Assembly (NCBI GenBank): GCA_021292165.1
Contig: CM037879.1
Coordinates: forward strand, 22,613,817 to 22,677,816
Source of the DNA: Shinisaurus crocodilurus
Taxonomy: Eukaryota > Chordata > Lepidosauria > Squamata > Shinisauridae
Length of the DNA: 64,000 nucleotides
Reading direction: 5' to 3'
Shown here: one piece after another, positions 43,201 to 57,700 of the stretch
Layout of the letters: each line of letters opens with the position of its first letter
Position numbering within the stretch: position 1 is the first letter of the stretch
Translations under genes and position numbers: made by a program
Notes under the pieces: model-generated
The model's database searches: none
What the model was told of the DNA's origin: nothing
The model's input: the letters and a program-made list of their open reading frames with translations, nothing else

Positions 43201-43698
43201 CAAGCCAGAGTTTCCGGTTCGGATGTCACACTAACCAAGATAGGGACAGAAAGTCCCTGGCTTGTTTAGCCACTCCTGCTGGTAGGAGGAGCCAAGTGGG
43301 AGCATTTCAGCCACATGGATTAGTGCACGGGCTTGCTCATCGTAAATTTAAAAATTCTGGATTACCGTGATGTCCAAACATGATCATTATATGCCCATGT
43401 TTATTTTTTGTTTAGGTTGTAAAAAAGAGAAATAATAGATATGACTATTGATACGTTATATTGAATAAATCTATCTGTTACATCAAATTTTATATTTGGT
43501 AGGTTATAAATGCAGGAGTGGGCAAGTTGTGCCCCTCCAGATGTTTTGGCCTATAACTCCCATGATTCCTAACCATTGGCTATGCTGGCTAGGGCTGATG
43601 GGAGTTATAGGCCAAAACATCTGGCGGGCCACAACTTGCCTACCCTTGTTATAATGGATAGATTTATAAAGAAATATGTGATTTATACAGATAGTATA

Positions 43699-43734
<36 letters not shown>

Positions 43735-45714
43735 TAACAACAAATCAAGAGAGGCCTGACTTAAAATAAGGTCAGTCCATGTAACTTCTATTTAGGTCTG
43801 TCAGTTGACTAAAGAATCTTACCTTTTTGCCAATTAAATTGATTAAACTTTGCATATAACTCAGGCTTCAGTATAAGTGCATTTTGAGACTTCCTAAGCT
43901 AGACTTAGTGCATTTTGAGGCTTAGATGTGTCTATTCAGAAGAAATCCCCATTGAGTTTTAGGGCTTACTTCCAGCTAAGTGTGTATAGGATTGAACTGT
44001 TAAGAAAATGTAAGTAAGATAACATTCAGTTTAATAACTAAAGTAGGATTAGGCTAATTTTTTAGGCTTCTTATTTGGATAAGTCTAATTTTATTGTTAT
44101 TTGGCTTATGATTTGAATATTGACAGGGAGAAGAACTCTCAAGCCTCCAAAGTATTTATTACGACGGACCTTTGCGGGCAAAGGTTTTTGTGCTACTTAG
44201 TGGAGTCCCAGCTCCAGTTGCGGTAAGTGTTTCAATATGTGGACTTCCTTGAACTGTCATGTAAAATATTGAAATTGTAATAAAAGGGAACTGAGGGCAG
44301 TATCCAGTGCTGCCCATGTGCCAGTGGGACCCTCCGCTAGCTCAACGGGAAGCTAGTGCTTCCTAACACAACCCTGGAAATGAGCTGAAATGCTCATTTT
44401 GGGAATGTGGCAGGTCAGTAGAGCTCACTGAAGGGAGCTCTGCTAAGCTGTTCTGTTCTGGAAGTGAGTGTTTCCGCTTGTTTCTGGGGTTGCTTTGGGA
44501 AGCCAGCAGGCACAACAAATGAGTGGAGGCACATGGTCAGTGTTGAATACTGCCCTGAATATTATAGCAAGTGCTCAAATCCCCTTTTCAATATTAGAGG
44601 GGAAGACGGGTTTTTTGTACTATTGTTCCTGTCCCCCTACCCCAACCTAGAAGTAGAATGTGTCATATCTCTTCCCCCCTCACTTCTCCAAATCCCCTAT
44701 GTAACATTGCTACCTGTGATAATCAGCCTGGAGGGTCAGGGTTTTAATTGGTAGACTTAATCTATATGAGGAGAATTACTACATACCACAAATACTACTT
44801 TGGACAAAATAATTCATTGATATTATTATTAAATCTAATAATTTATTGAAACAAAAATGTCACACCAAACACAAACCCCACTTGTGCAACCCCACTTCAA
44901 ACTATGGCTTCTGATTCTAGTTCACTGGCCGATTGCAAACCATGGTTTGTTTGTTTGTTTATTATATTTATATCCTGCCTTCTTTCCTTCAAGGAACCTG
45001 GTCCAACGCTCTAACCACTACGCCACACTGGCTCTCCAGACATTGTACCAATCCTAGTTAAACTTCCTTAACCGTGGTTTGGTGTGATGACTAAACCCAG
45101 TCCCTGTCTTAACCTGATGCTTCAGGTCAAGTAGCAACATTTATACATATTTATCAAAAAGTGGAACATTAAGGAGCGCTCCCAGCTGGTAGGGCGGAAA
45201 TGGCAGCGTAAATCTGCTCCTATTATACCAGAGACATTTCTCATATAAGGTTTTGATGAAATAGTTTTCTTTCCTGCCTTGTAGCTGTGTCAAGTTTCAG
45301 CAGAGTAATGACATGTCACAGCTGATCTTTGGCTCCGTTACCAACATACAAGCAAAGGATGCAGCTCCAGTTGAAGTAAGTATGAGAGTGTTTAATGTAG
45401 AGCACAGAGGAGGGTTATGTCAGTTGATAGCATTTACTCAGATGGCAGCAGATTAACGCACCTTCTTCTTTTGGGGGATGGTCTGTTTGCAGAGCGTTGG
45501 CACAATGCTGGTTCTGGAAGGCAACGGAAACTTAGTCCTGTACACTGGAGTGGTTCGGGTATGTACAACATTTCTTCCAACTGATAGCCTTTGTATTGTC
45601 TTGTGCATTTCAGCCCGTAGATTGATCTTCAGAATGTCTCTCCCCCCCCCCCCAGTCTTATGCTAGCCTTTTCACATTGGTATGTGTTTCCACCAGTTTT
45701 CCTCTTTAATGTTC

Positions 45715-45752
<38 letters not shown>

Positions 45753-48700
45753 AATCTTTTTATTTGCAACACAACAGCAACAACAACAAACAAACAAAAA
45801 AGTGGAAAAAATCATATCATGAAACATATCAATATACAGTAATCATTAACATCTCCCTTGATATAGGGGGAAAGTGGGGGGGGGAGAGAAAAGGGGGGGG
45901 AAGAAAGCACAAAGAGTGGGAGAAAAAGGATTATCATTTCCATTTCAAATACATATGTTAATATAAGCAGTCGATATATCTAAATAAGCAGTAAGATTTT
46001 CAGTCTTGGTGGGTGTTTTTCCTTTTTAATGTTCTTCATGTCATTGTATCTGGGGTTACTCCCCTTGTTGTTCTTTCCGACTTCTCCTTCAATTAGTTCT
46101 TGCGTGAATCCCATATTTCTTGAAACAGGGGCGATCAAATATGGTGTGCCCTTGCAGACTTGATTGCCCCTGTTTCAATGAGTCTGAGAGCCAAACGTGT
46201 GTGTGCCGAGTCTCTCACTCGCGCTCCAACTCCCCTCCCGCCAGCCAGAACGTCAGGCACAGCTCACAGGTTCCTTTGTAAAGCTTGGTTTCTTTGTAAA
46301 GCTTTATTGCCTAAAAAGCAGGGCAACTCAGGTGGTTGCAGAAAAGTGTTGCACAAAAGTAAAGAAAGTGATTCAAGACCCATCTATCTCGTCAACGGGA
46401 GATCAGGAATAATCAACAGTTGATTCCGCACCGAGAAGTTTCGCACGTTCCCAACCTCAAACCAGAGAACCCTCTCCGCCCCTAGGCCGGGTCACAAGCT
46501 TCGTTAGCTGACTGAGCAGAGCGACGAAGAGATGTCGCTTAAGGAGGCAAGAACAACTGACGTCTGTCATGGAGGCTGGCTCCCCGCACCATCAGGAGCT
46601 CTGCCTCCCCTCCCATCGAGGACTCTGTTCTCAGGGATTGCCCCCCCCCCCTCTGGCTGCTACCTTGACGGCGCAGGCTGAGCTGGGTCTGTGTTATCAA
46701 CTGTGAGTGGCTCCGCTTCTAACTGCTCCTCTAACTCCCCCCTCCCCGTCCGTTTCAGAATCCATTCCCACGGAGCCTGCCCAGTGTTGTTTTGGAGTTA
46801 GGGAGTCAGAGAACTTGAGGGGCCAGGGGAGCTAGCCCCGACAGTGTGTCATGCTCAGCCACGTGCAGTGCCTACCCCCACCCCCCATTAATTCTTTCTT
46901 TTAAAAATGCAGCCACAAAGCTGCAATCTGCAGTAAGAAGCCCGTATGGGGAGAGGGGTGGGCTTCTTAACTTTCCCCCCCTCTGGCAAGGTTTCTGCTA
47001 AAGAGCATGCTCCGTGGAGGGGGAAAGCAGCTGGGGGGGTGGGGAGGACAACCTGCCCAAGGGGAAAACGGGTTGTCGGTCTTCCACTTCACATGGTAGC
47101 TCTCCAAGAAAAACCGCTGGAGAAACGACATGTGAAGCGAATAGCACATGTAGCTTGTTGCTTGGTTTTTTTGTCTTTTAAAGAGAGTAAGCAGCTAGGA
47201 ATCCCAAGTGGGGCAGGTCCATAGCTCAGTGATAGAGCACGTGCTTTGCATGCGGAAGATCTCAGGTTCAGCCCTGGCATTGCTAGTTTTCTTTAAAAAA
47301 AACAGATCAAGTAGCAGCTGATGGGAAATCTGGGGGAACTGCTGCCAGTCAGCGTAGAATTTTCTGCATCAGCCTTCCCCAGCCTGGTGCCCTCCAGATG
47401 TCTTGGACTACAAATGTATTACCCTAGGAGCCTGAACCAGCCAAGGCCACCTCAAATTAGGTTCACAGATAATCGGGGAGAGGCGAAACCGCTTGGGTGA
47501 AAAAATAACATACAGTTAATTGAATACAATGATGGAAAGTGGAGGCAGATCATCGATAAACAGGCAAAGATGAGCTTACACATGTCCCTTGGTTGTAGGG
47601 CTCCCAAAAAGACGGATGTTGCTCCAGGGCACTGTTTGCTTGGACACTTGCGTGCTCCTTGTCCCAAGCCGAAAGCCAAAGCGCAAGCTAACAAGTTATG
47701 GATTTTATAGAGTTCCTCTCCCCCCCGCTGTTTCAGAGGCAGTCAGTAGGCCACAAGCTAACCCCCCTTGCTGGGATACAAGGGGGGTGGGTGAAACTGC
47801 TTCACTAAAGCAAACACTTCGGTTTCTCACAGCAAAAGCAGCCATTATTTAAGGAATATAATTGGGGAGGGCAGCTTCAAGGCAATTATCTCTGGTGCTC
47901 TTCCTAACACAAGCTGAGGCTATGCATAAGGCTCTGGCATGGCTCCAAGAAACTATCCTGGCTTCTGGGCACTGTGGAAGTTCACTACACACTACCTGTT
48001 GAACCTTAATAACCTCCTTGCCATTCTTCCAGTAGAGCCCATCCAATACAATAACTCCCAGCATCCCCCAGCCAACATGGGGAAGGTTGGAGAAGGCTGG
48101 AGCGGACAATATTGGCCTAGGTGAACAAATAGCCTCACCTGGCACAAGGCAGCTTTCAAAGTGATTCTCTCTAATTCTATGTGAACATCTCTGAGCAGTC
48201 CATTCATGAGTCATTTATTAAGTGTGCAGCTTGTTCTAATATTCCAGATTCATTGCTTGGGGTTGTCTTTATTTTTAAGGATGTTCTGAACTTGAAAAAT
48301 TAGCTCTCTTGAAACTTGGCATAGCTTTTCTCTTTGTTGCCCATTACAAGGTAGGAAAGGTTTTCATACCTGGCTTACCAGCTCCATCACTGACCATATC
48401 GACGCAAATGCCTCGGCCGAGCACTCCTTTGGACAGTATCAGCACTCCATCCAAGCCTTTGAATAAGCACCTTGGACCCGTAGACGAGGTAAGGGATGAT
48501 CCTGGTTTGTTTTTGCTGGGATGGCTTGTGTTTCTCATTGTCCACATGTCTGCATGTGAAGATTACAGATCCTTCATTGTTAACATAAAGTGGTTCTGGA
48601 GTTCTGCCTCACCTGCGTACAGTTTCCTCTCCGGCCACTGGAAGTGTCAGTGCTGTTTTTGCTTTGGTCGATTATTCAACGTTCCTCTTGCCATCCCAAT

Positions 48701-51700
48701 TGCTCCTCCTGTGTTTGGTAGACACAGAATGGATACTTGTGTTGAGAGGCCTGTGGGGAGAAATGAGGCCCATGGACACTGACAGTTGAGGGATGGAGCT
48801 GAGGATTTTAAATGGAAGCTGTGGTTCTTGGCATTCTGCTCAGGTACCACAGGTTGCACATGTATGCCCTGGGAGCCTCAATTCAGAGTGCCGGTTTTGA
48901 CCTTTAAAGCTCTTAATGGTCCTGAAAAGATCACCTTCTCCCACATATGCCTACCTGAGCCTTGAGAGCCACTTCAGATGTTCTGTCCCAGGTGCCCCCA
49001 TCAAATGAAGTAAGATGTGTGGCTACCAGGAAGAGGGCTTCCTTGTTGGTAGCACCTCAGTTCTGGAATGGCCTCCCCAGAGAGGCTCGCCTGTTATCTT
49101 CATGGTCTTTTTTTTGGCAGCGAGTGTAGACATTTTTATTCTCCATACCTTTTAAATTTGGGGTGTTAAGGCTGTAAATTTTAACCCACCCTTTTATCTG
49201 TCATTTTAAGACAGATCTATTTGTTGTATTTTAATATTTTATGTTTTGTGAGCCACTCAAAGATCATTGTTTTTGGCCAGCCTATATAAGTATTGTAAAT
49301 CATTGTAACCTGTCGTCACATCTGGATTCTTATCTCTCTGAACCTGGTAATAAAACACATTGTTTTAATCTTGAATCTGTTGAGAATAATGACCATTGAG
49401 AAACTGGAGTGCGTTCAGAGAAGGGCGACCAGGATGGTGAGAGGTCTTGAAAACAAATCCTATGAAGAATGGTTAAAAGTGCTGGGTATGTTTAGCCTGG
49501 AGAAGAGAAGACTGAGGGGAGACAGGATAGCTAGTGTCCTTCAAATATCTCAAAGGAGGTCTCGCAGAAGAGGTAGCAGAGTTGTTCTCTGTTGCTCCAG
49601 TGAGCAGGACTAGAACCAATGGGTAGAAAATTCAGGGAAGCAGGTTTCAGCTAAACAATAGGAGGAACTTCCTAATGGTAAGATCTGTTTGGCAATGGAA
49701 CAGACTAGGCGGTGGGCTCTCCTTCACTGGAGGTATTTAAGCAGAGGCTGGGCAGCCATCTGTCAAGGATGCGGCAGTTGCATTGAGCAAGGGGTTGGAC
49801 TAGAATGACCTCCAAGGTCCCTTCCAACTCTTTTGATTCTATAATGCTAAAAGATCATAACATTTGTCCCTCTTTTTAGCAGGGAGTGTTGTCCCCTGTT
49901 CCAGAGCTGAGGGATTCTTCCAAACTTCAGGACTCCTCTTATATTGATGATTGCACTTTTCAGCAACTTGCGACTTTTGTTCATTCTGTGAGAGATCCCG
50001 TCCAGAACAGAATGACTTTGGTAAGTGTTACATTCTAGATTAAATAAAGCAAGCTGTGCTGGTTCATATTAAAAAAAAGCCAAAATCCTCCGTCAGGCAA
50101 TACCTTTATTAGGACCATTGTTAGGATCAACGCACACAATTATGGGCAAGCTTCTGATGACAGGAATTAGCCATTACGTGTTTGTAATCTAGAACTGGCA
50201 TAATTACCTTATACGTACAGCCTAAAGCAGGAGGTGTCAGCTTTCTGAACCTCAGACTTATTATTATTCTTTTCAGTTAAAACCATTGTTTCACTTAATC
50301 CAGGATGAGCAGTCAATCCCCTGGGTCTTGATGGGGCTGTCTCCCCAGTCACCATCATTAAGAGCCATACCGTTTATGCCACCCAGGTTAGCTAAACTAA
50401 CAGAAGTTTGTAACCCATTTCTAGAGTCTCTCTATCTGTCTGAAAATCTTGGGCGAAGAAATTAGCGCCACCTACATCACCCTTGCTCCCATTCCTCGAT
50501 CATCCTCTTTTCCAGAAATTTGGACAAGTACAAACAATTAAAAGATTAGGAAACATGGCATTTATAGAATAACAGGTTTCTTTGAGAAGAGTCAAGCCTT
50601 TATCGCAGTCCAAAACCAGTGAACTGTTGCAAGAACACCTCGTTAACTGGTATCAGAATACCCTGATAGGGTGTTTGCTTCTAGATTTTTAAGTAGATCA
50701 CTAACTACTTTTGAATATTTATGTTCGCAGTCAGCCTTTGGGTCTCTATTATTTATAATATATTAGGTTTGGAATCTTGTGGCAACAGTAACTGATTAAG
50801 AACAGCAGTGGGTTTCTGTCTCGGAGTCTGAATGGAAGACTGTATGGTATAAGCAAACTTTGAAAGCTACCTTGGCTGTAACTTGTGAGTTGTATTTGAA
50901 ATTAATGCATAGATGGCAGTTCACCCTGTGCAACTTCATTATATTAAAAATACCTCATCCCTCCTGTGTTGGAGAAGTTGCAGTAACTGTTGGTGTTGTG
51001 CTGGGAGATTTTAGAATCCAGTCTGTGTGCTATCAACTGCCTGGACTTCCACACACAGATCTTAGCAGAGCTCCCCTCCGCTCGCAGCATGCAGCATGCA
51101 GAACCAGCCTTATCGGCCCAGCTTCCCTTGTTATGACACTTGCTTCCAGCTTCCCCGTTGCAGATTAATCCATGGAGTCAGGAAACACTCTGGAACACCA
51201 CAGGTTCTAATACTACCTGTTTATTTACTTATCGAGTAAAGTTCTACAGAGTATACATTTCCTAGTTACAGTCCATGTGCAGAGTATAAATGCATAGCAA
51301 GCATCAAGTCCAGTGAAGTAAGTTGAGCTTCACTCCACCTCAGCAAAGGCGTTACATTGTTGCAGGAACAAAGGAAAAGAACAAGAAAAAGAAGAAGAAA
51401 ACCTTCCCCTTAAAATGGCTTCTGCCTGAACAAGTTAGCACGTCATCAGAACATACAAATCATGTGACTAGCTTGTTCCTTTCCCACAGTTCTGGCTCTC
51501 ATGCCTGAGAATAGATTCTGTGGTCCGGACATAATAAACCTGTTTACAGAGCCACACTGTACCTTCCATGTGTAAACAATGTACTGAAGCTTGTAAAGTG
51601 ATACATATCACAGCAGTAACAGCTTACCTCCCCGGTGTTGGAGACAATACCAGGGAATCTCTGTTTCACATGTGGTGATCTTGCACTGCTATGTAATGCC

Positions 51701-54700
51701 CCCAAACAGGTTTTATTTATTTATTTTTATTTATTATATTTATACCCTGCCTTTTTTCCTGCAAGGAACCCAAGGCAGCTTACATAATCCTCCTCTCCAT
51801 TTTATCCTCACAACAACCCTGTGAGGTAGGTTAGGCTGAGAGTCAGTGACTGGCCCAAAGTCACCCAGTAAGTTTCATGGCCGAGCGGGGACTAGAACCT
51901 GGATCTCCCGAGTCCCAGTCCAACACTCTCACCACTACGCCACACTACGCCACACTGGCTCTCTCACACTGGTTGGTGCCTCCTTCCTCGTATACCTACC
52001 TAGCTTTGAATATCGTCTTCTGAGGCCCTGCTCTAGATACCCCTTCCAAATCAGGTGCAGCAGGTGGCTACTACAGAGAGTTTTTTCAGTGATGGCACCC
52101 TGGTTGTGGAATGCCCTCCCCAGAGAGGTTCTCCTGCTGCCTATGTTATGGTCTTTTCAGTGCCAGATGAAGACTTTTTTATTTACCCAGGTTTTTCAAT
52201 GTGAACTTTAAAAACCATTCTAGTGCTTTTTAGGCTCTTTGTACTAATATGATTCACTGTTGTTGCTTTTACTCTGGTTTTATGCTGTTGCTGGTTTTAT
52301 TTTGTTTTCGATCTCGTGTTTGTCCCTTATTTCTTGGTACGTTTTTAATTTTCACTGTAAACTGCTCTGAGAACCCCCATTACTGGGCAGTATGTAAATA
52401 TTTTAAATAAAAACCTGTTGGGGAAGGGTTTTTAAAAAAACATTTTGGACATCAATCTCTAGCATTGCTGTCAATATATAATGAAATGTAATGATTATAT
52501 AATATATAATGAGACTCATAAAACAGCTCATTTATCACTATCAATAAAGTATTTTTTAATAAATCTGTTCTATTTTGTTTAATTTAAATCTGATTTGCGT
52601 ACTAGCTGCCTTGAATGATTGAAAGGCAGGATAGGAATGCAATCATTTATTGTGAAATGCATTTGTTTTTAAGACTACCCAAGGAGGGATGCAGTGCTTT
52701 TGATTGTCAGTGGCTTTCTAACAGAGCATACCTTGAGCATGTTACCAATCAGTTTAGTTTGTGTAATGATATGTGCTTTAGAAGTTGAATGTCTTCCTCT
52801 GGGATGATGTATCTCTGTCTTTTCTAGGAACTCAGCAATGGCTCAATGGTTAGAATTACCATTCCTGAAATTGCAACTTCAGAATTAGGTATGATACTGC
52901 ATCTTTACTCTCCATTTTCTGACCACTGATATGGAATCCAGCAAAATCCAGGCTCTGGACCAGTGTAGACATAACCATGTACTCTTGCTCCCAGTCTCCT
53001 AACCAGACAGGCCCAGTACAAACGTAATGCTATCTATGTTCACAGCAATTGCTGCCATGTGGCCTGAGGATCTTAACATCTTGCATCTTTGTATGTTCAC
53101 ACAGTGAACAGATGTTAACAAAGAAGAAAGTATTCTTTAAGGAAGCATTACTTAGTCCTATTCCTCTTTGGCTCGCTCACTCATGGAAAGAAACACAACA
53201 TTGTGTGAATGCAGAATCAGAGTCTGGGGACATTCAGAAGCCCAGGGGGGTTCTTTTCCTGGTATGAATTCTTACTCATATACGCCAGAATTAAAATGTT
53301 GCTGCTGCAGCCTTTTTGAAAATTTAGATCTAGCCTGGGTCTTATGGTGTGCCAGGTGACAGTTTACCACTGGAGATGGTGTAAACATAAAGGAAGGAAG
53401 CGATTTCTTAACCATGCTTACGAGATTGGGAGTAGACTGTGTGACTATGTCTGCTTTTTTGCCATCCCCTCCCCATCTCTGGCACAAATTTCCTCTGCCT
53501 TCCTGAACTGCAATTAAGCATTACATCCACACCTATGAAAACTATGGTTAGAGTTGAACAAATTCCCCACTTTAACCCAGTTTCTCTTTTAAGTTTTTAT
53601 TAAGTTTTACTAAATTAGTTTAACCACACAACATGAATTATTTCCAGCGTGTGCTAACAACAAAAATGTAAGACCATTAACTATGAACATATATAACATT
53701 ACATGCAGTACTGTCCCTGGGCAAATTAACATCAAATGCATTTCAAGTCAGATAAATTGACTGAATGGTTCAATGCCAAAAAAGAGACTCTAACCATTTT
53801 TTTTTGTCCCCCCTCACCCTGAACAGTCAAAAGATGTTTACAAGGCATTAAATGTATCCTGCCCAAAGAGGTTGCTGTGCAAATGCTTGTCAGATGGTAT
53901 AATGCTTACAATGCCCCAGGAGGACCAAGTTACTACTCAGAGTGGAACTTATTTGTGACCTGTCTCATGAACATGATGGGTTACAACACAGATAGAGTGG
54001 CATGGACTCGCAACGTAAGTGACCTTGCACCATCATTACTTTCTAGCCAGCTGCTCATATTAAGGCATCCCTTGAAAAAGAGTAATTCCCTACAAGTTCT
54101 GAATATTGATCCAAACATCTGCTGCTGTGTGATGGCCAAGCCTTATTACTTGACTAGTAACAAGGTACTATTGAGATACTGTCACACTCCCCCCTCACCC
54201 CCAAAAGTTCAGTTTTTTCCTTGTACCTCTCACATAGGGGCTGTTCTCATTACACGACAGCCCACTGTGGATTATTTAACCCATGGTAAGGCTACAGGGG
54301 TGTGTGCGGCTGCCATTTTGAATATGCGGCCTGTGCTTGGGGTTTCTCATGTCGTATGAACCCGGCGAGCCTGGGTTATGTGAGGGTTAAACAACCTTCG
54401 CAAAACCCATGGTCTGTTTTAGGGTTATGCGGGGGCTATCTAACCTTTGCATAACCCACGTTTGCCAGGCTTGCACGACACGACAACCCCACAGGTGCTG
54501 TGGCTCATCCTGGGTTAAATAACCCATGATGAGCTGCGGCATGTTCTCTGAACCCGGTCGTAATCTATCTTAGAATTGTCTGAATTGTACGCAGAGGGTA
54601 GGATCCGATAATCAGCGGATTTCTTCTGGTGCAACGGACTCCCCCATTCTCTCATCTCCCCCCACCCCCAGTCTCCCTCACGTGCCCCATATCTGCTCCA

Positions 54701-57700
54701 GAGGGCAACCCTCTGGAGCAGATTTTGGGGACGCAGGGGGGCCCTAGGGGAGTGGGGAGAAATCCATTCTGCTAGTGGTTTCTGTTCCTCTAGCACAGGG
54801 CTCTCCAACCTTGGGTCCCCAGATGTTGCTGGCCTACAGCTCCCAACATATCCAGCCAGTATGGCTAATAGCAAGGGATTCTGGGAGCTGTAGTCCAGCA
54901 GCATCTGGGGACCCAAGGTTGGAGAACCCTGCTCTAGCAGATGACCAGTACTGGATCCAACCCACTGTTTCACACCCCTGAGCAGCAGCATGATTCCTTT
55001 GATTTGGCCGGACGCACATTTCACAAGTTATTCCTTTGCTTTGCATGAATCAATACAGATCTTAGAATATCATTCTGGAAGATGTTTCTGCAGTGGTTAC
55101 TCTAGTCTTTGCTCACATCAATGTATTTTCTTGACATGGCATTAACTAACTTGAACAGGGATGGCTGACGCATGATACAACTTGTTTAAATATTTATATG
55201 TTAAATACAAAATAACAAAAAGAATGTGTGAACTCTGTTTGTTACAACTTTAAATTGTTTTCCTCATTAAAATTTAGTCTGATTGGCAGGGGCCAGAACT
55301 AGTCTGTAAGACACCAGTTGGTTATCCCTGAACTTAATGTACAAGTGACTTTTTACAAAAACAAATCCTTGGAATGGGTTTACACTGGTGGTATTCTCTT
55401 ACCGCACCAAATATTTACATCAAATTTGATATTATGCCAACAAATGACACATGCCAACAAATGACACACATGCTTTTCCTGCGTGTATAATGATAGAATC
55501 ATAGAATAGTAGAGTTGGAAGGGGCCTATAAGGCCATCAAGTCCAACTCCCTGCTCAATGCAAGAATCCAAGTCAAAACATCCCTGACTTATCTTCGTTA
55601 CATACGCTCTTGTGAAAGCCAGGAGTACAGTTAAGACTGGAACTTGGGGCCAAAGTCCAGGGCTCTAAGGCCCAGGGCAGCCTCAAATGACCAGTCAGAG
55701 AGTGGCAAGTGATCAGGGCAGTAGAAGCAAACTCCATTTTATTCCTATAGTTGTGATGGTGCCATGATTTAATTGAGTTTAAAATGCAAAACTGCACATG
55801 CTCAGAATTCTGTTTTGTTATGTTTTTAATCGGTCGATAAACAGTTTTGTTGTTGTTCTAACATATCAGGAATGTAGAAGCAGTTGTAAACCATGAAATG
55901 GCGGTTGTGGGAGAGGAGAAACGTTGGCTGTGTTTCTCAATTGAAGTAATACACATGGCCTTCGAAAGCCCCCACCCCCCCAATACCGTTAAGTCCAGGA
56001 TCTGAAATTACTTAGGTGCACCACTGGTGAAAGTTCGGCCTGCATTCCATAATCCAGTGAAGGTGGAACTCTTGAATCTAGGCTGCATATCTCAAATTCC
56101 TTAGTCCATAGACCCACTGAAGACCCCACTCAAGTGGGTTTAGGACCACATCCAATGTTCCATTGATGTTGATGGTGGGGACAGGTGTGGGGGCCAAGTC
56201 TATGATCTTCAGCTTTTTTACTTATATGTAGGTTCCATCGAAATCGGTGGCGTTGCTTTTAAACCGAAAGTAGTAAAGATCAGGGTTGCAAAACAGTTTG
56301 AATCCTAATTTCTCCACATCTGAACTAAGAAGTGTAGTAATTAATGTTCCATACTTTGTGGCATTAGTTAAACTCACAAATTATGTAAAGGAACAGTAGC
56401 AACTGTACGTGGAACAATTGCATGTCAGCTTTGCTTCTTCTGACCTAATCATTTCTGTAATGTATGTATTTTAAGACTGAAATTCAGTACCCTGCATGAT
56501 AACTTATTTATCTATGTATTTTAGCTTGATTTTGAAGGATCTCTTTCTCCCGTCATTGCTCCCAAGAAAGCCCGGCCTTCAGAAACAGGATCAGATGAAG
56601 TAAGGAGAAAATGTATTCATTAATTACCAATTCCTGACAGGCTAGAGATGTGTAAATCTCCCAGATTTTCTGATTTGGGAGGTGTTGTTTCTTTAGGCTT
56701 GTATGATGCTTAGTTCAAAAGGGTTTTGTGCCACTTTTGGATAGCGGTTTATTACTTAGAGAATGGGCACTTCAGTCGTGACGTGATGTTTTGGTCCTAA
56801 GGCTGATTCACATGCATACGTGTCACTTGACGACTAATTGTTTGATGATTAGCAGCTCAGCACAAAAGGGATAGGTGTGTCAATCTGTTGCAGCAAAAAC
56901 AAGAGTCCAGTAGCATCTCAAAGACTAACGAATGTATTATGGCATAAGCTCTTGCAGACTGGAGTTAACTACATCAGATCTGGGATTTGGAATTTGGCAG
57001 CTCAGTGTGTGAACTGTCGTTGAAGAATACTGGGCTGGATCCAGATTTAGTCCTTGCAGGGTTCCTTGCAGGAAAAAAGGCGGGGTATAAATATAATAAA
57101 TAAATAAGTCATACTTGGAGTAGCCCCATTGAAATCAGTGGGACTTAAGTGAGTTCTTTCTGCTTTACTAGGACTGGGAATATCTTCTAAATTCTGACTA
57201 CCATAAAAATGTTGAGTCTCACCCATTGGCCAGAGCTCTGCGGCTGGATCCACTAGAAGCAAAATTTCCCAAGGACCATCTTTCGCACAACCACTGCTTG
57301 GATTCCACCACTCTTCTCTTCCCCCACATCCCAGCTATTTTCTGTGTGCTTCATTTAATCTACGAGGAGCTCAAGCTGAATTGCTTGATGGGCGAAGGAA
57401 TTCGTTCCCTTGTTGTTCTTCTGGTTCAACTGGCAAGGTACGTCCTCGCAGAAAGCAGTTGCGTTTCTTGGTTGCGGTTAAGAAAGTTTTGGTGTCAGAC
57501 TTTAAACCAGATCTAACTTTTGTTACGCATTTCAGTAAGGAGAGTGAATAAGTGAGTGGCCAAGAGTTGCTTATGCCAAAGAAGGGAAAGGAGTCTGGTT
57601 TGTTCTGCATTTTTAGTGTTCTGTGGATTTTGCTTTTTTCAGTGTTTTAGAATGCAGTCCTATAGTCCCTGGGAGGGTGTCCCAGAGGCTGTAGGACTTT

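Noticed and set aside
47218..47290. tRNA-like sequence with A and B boxes
   Set aside because: The acceptor stem does not close and the sequence continues into the SINE body found in other copies. It is a SINE head, not a tRNA gene.
48309..48782. 157-codon frame extending exon 14 on both sides
   Set aside because: Only 48351-48488 matches APC1. The rest passes the acceptor and donor and is intron.
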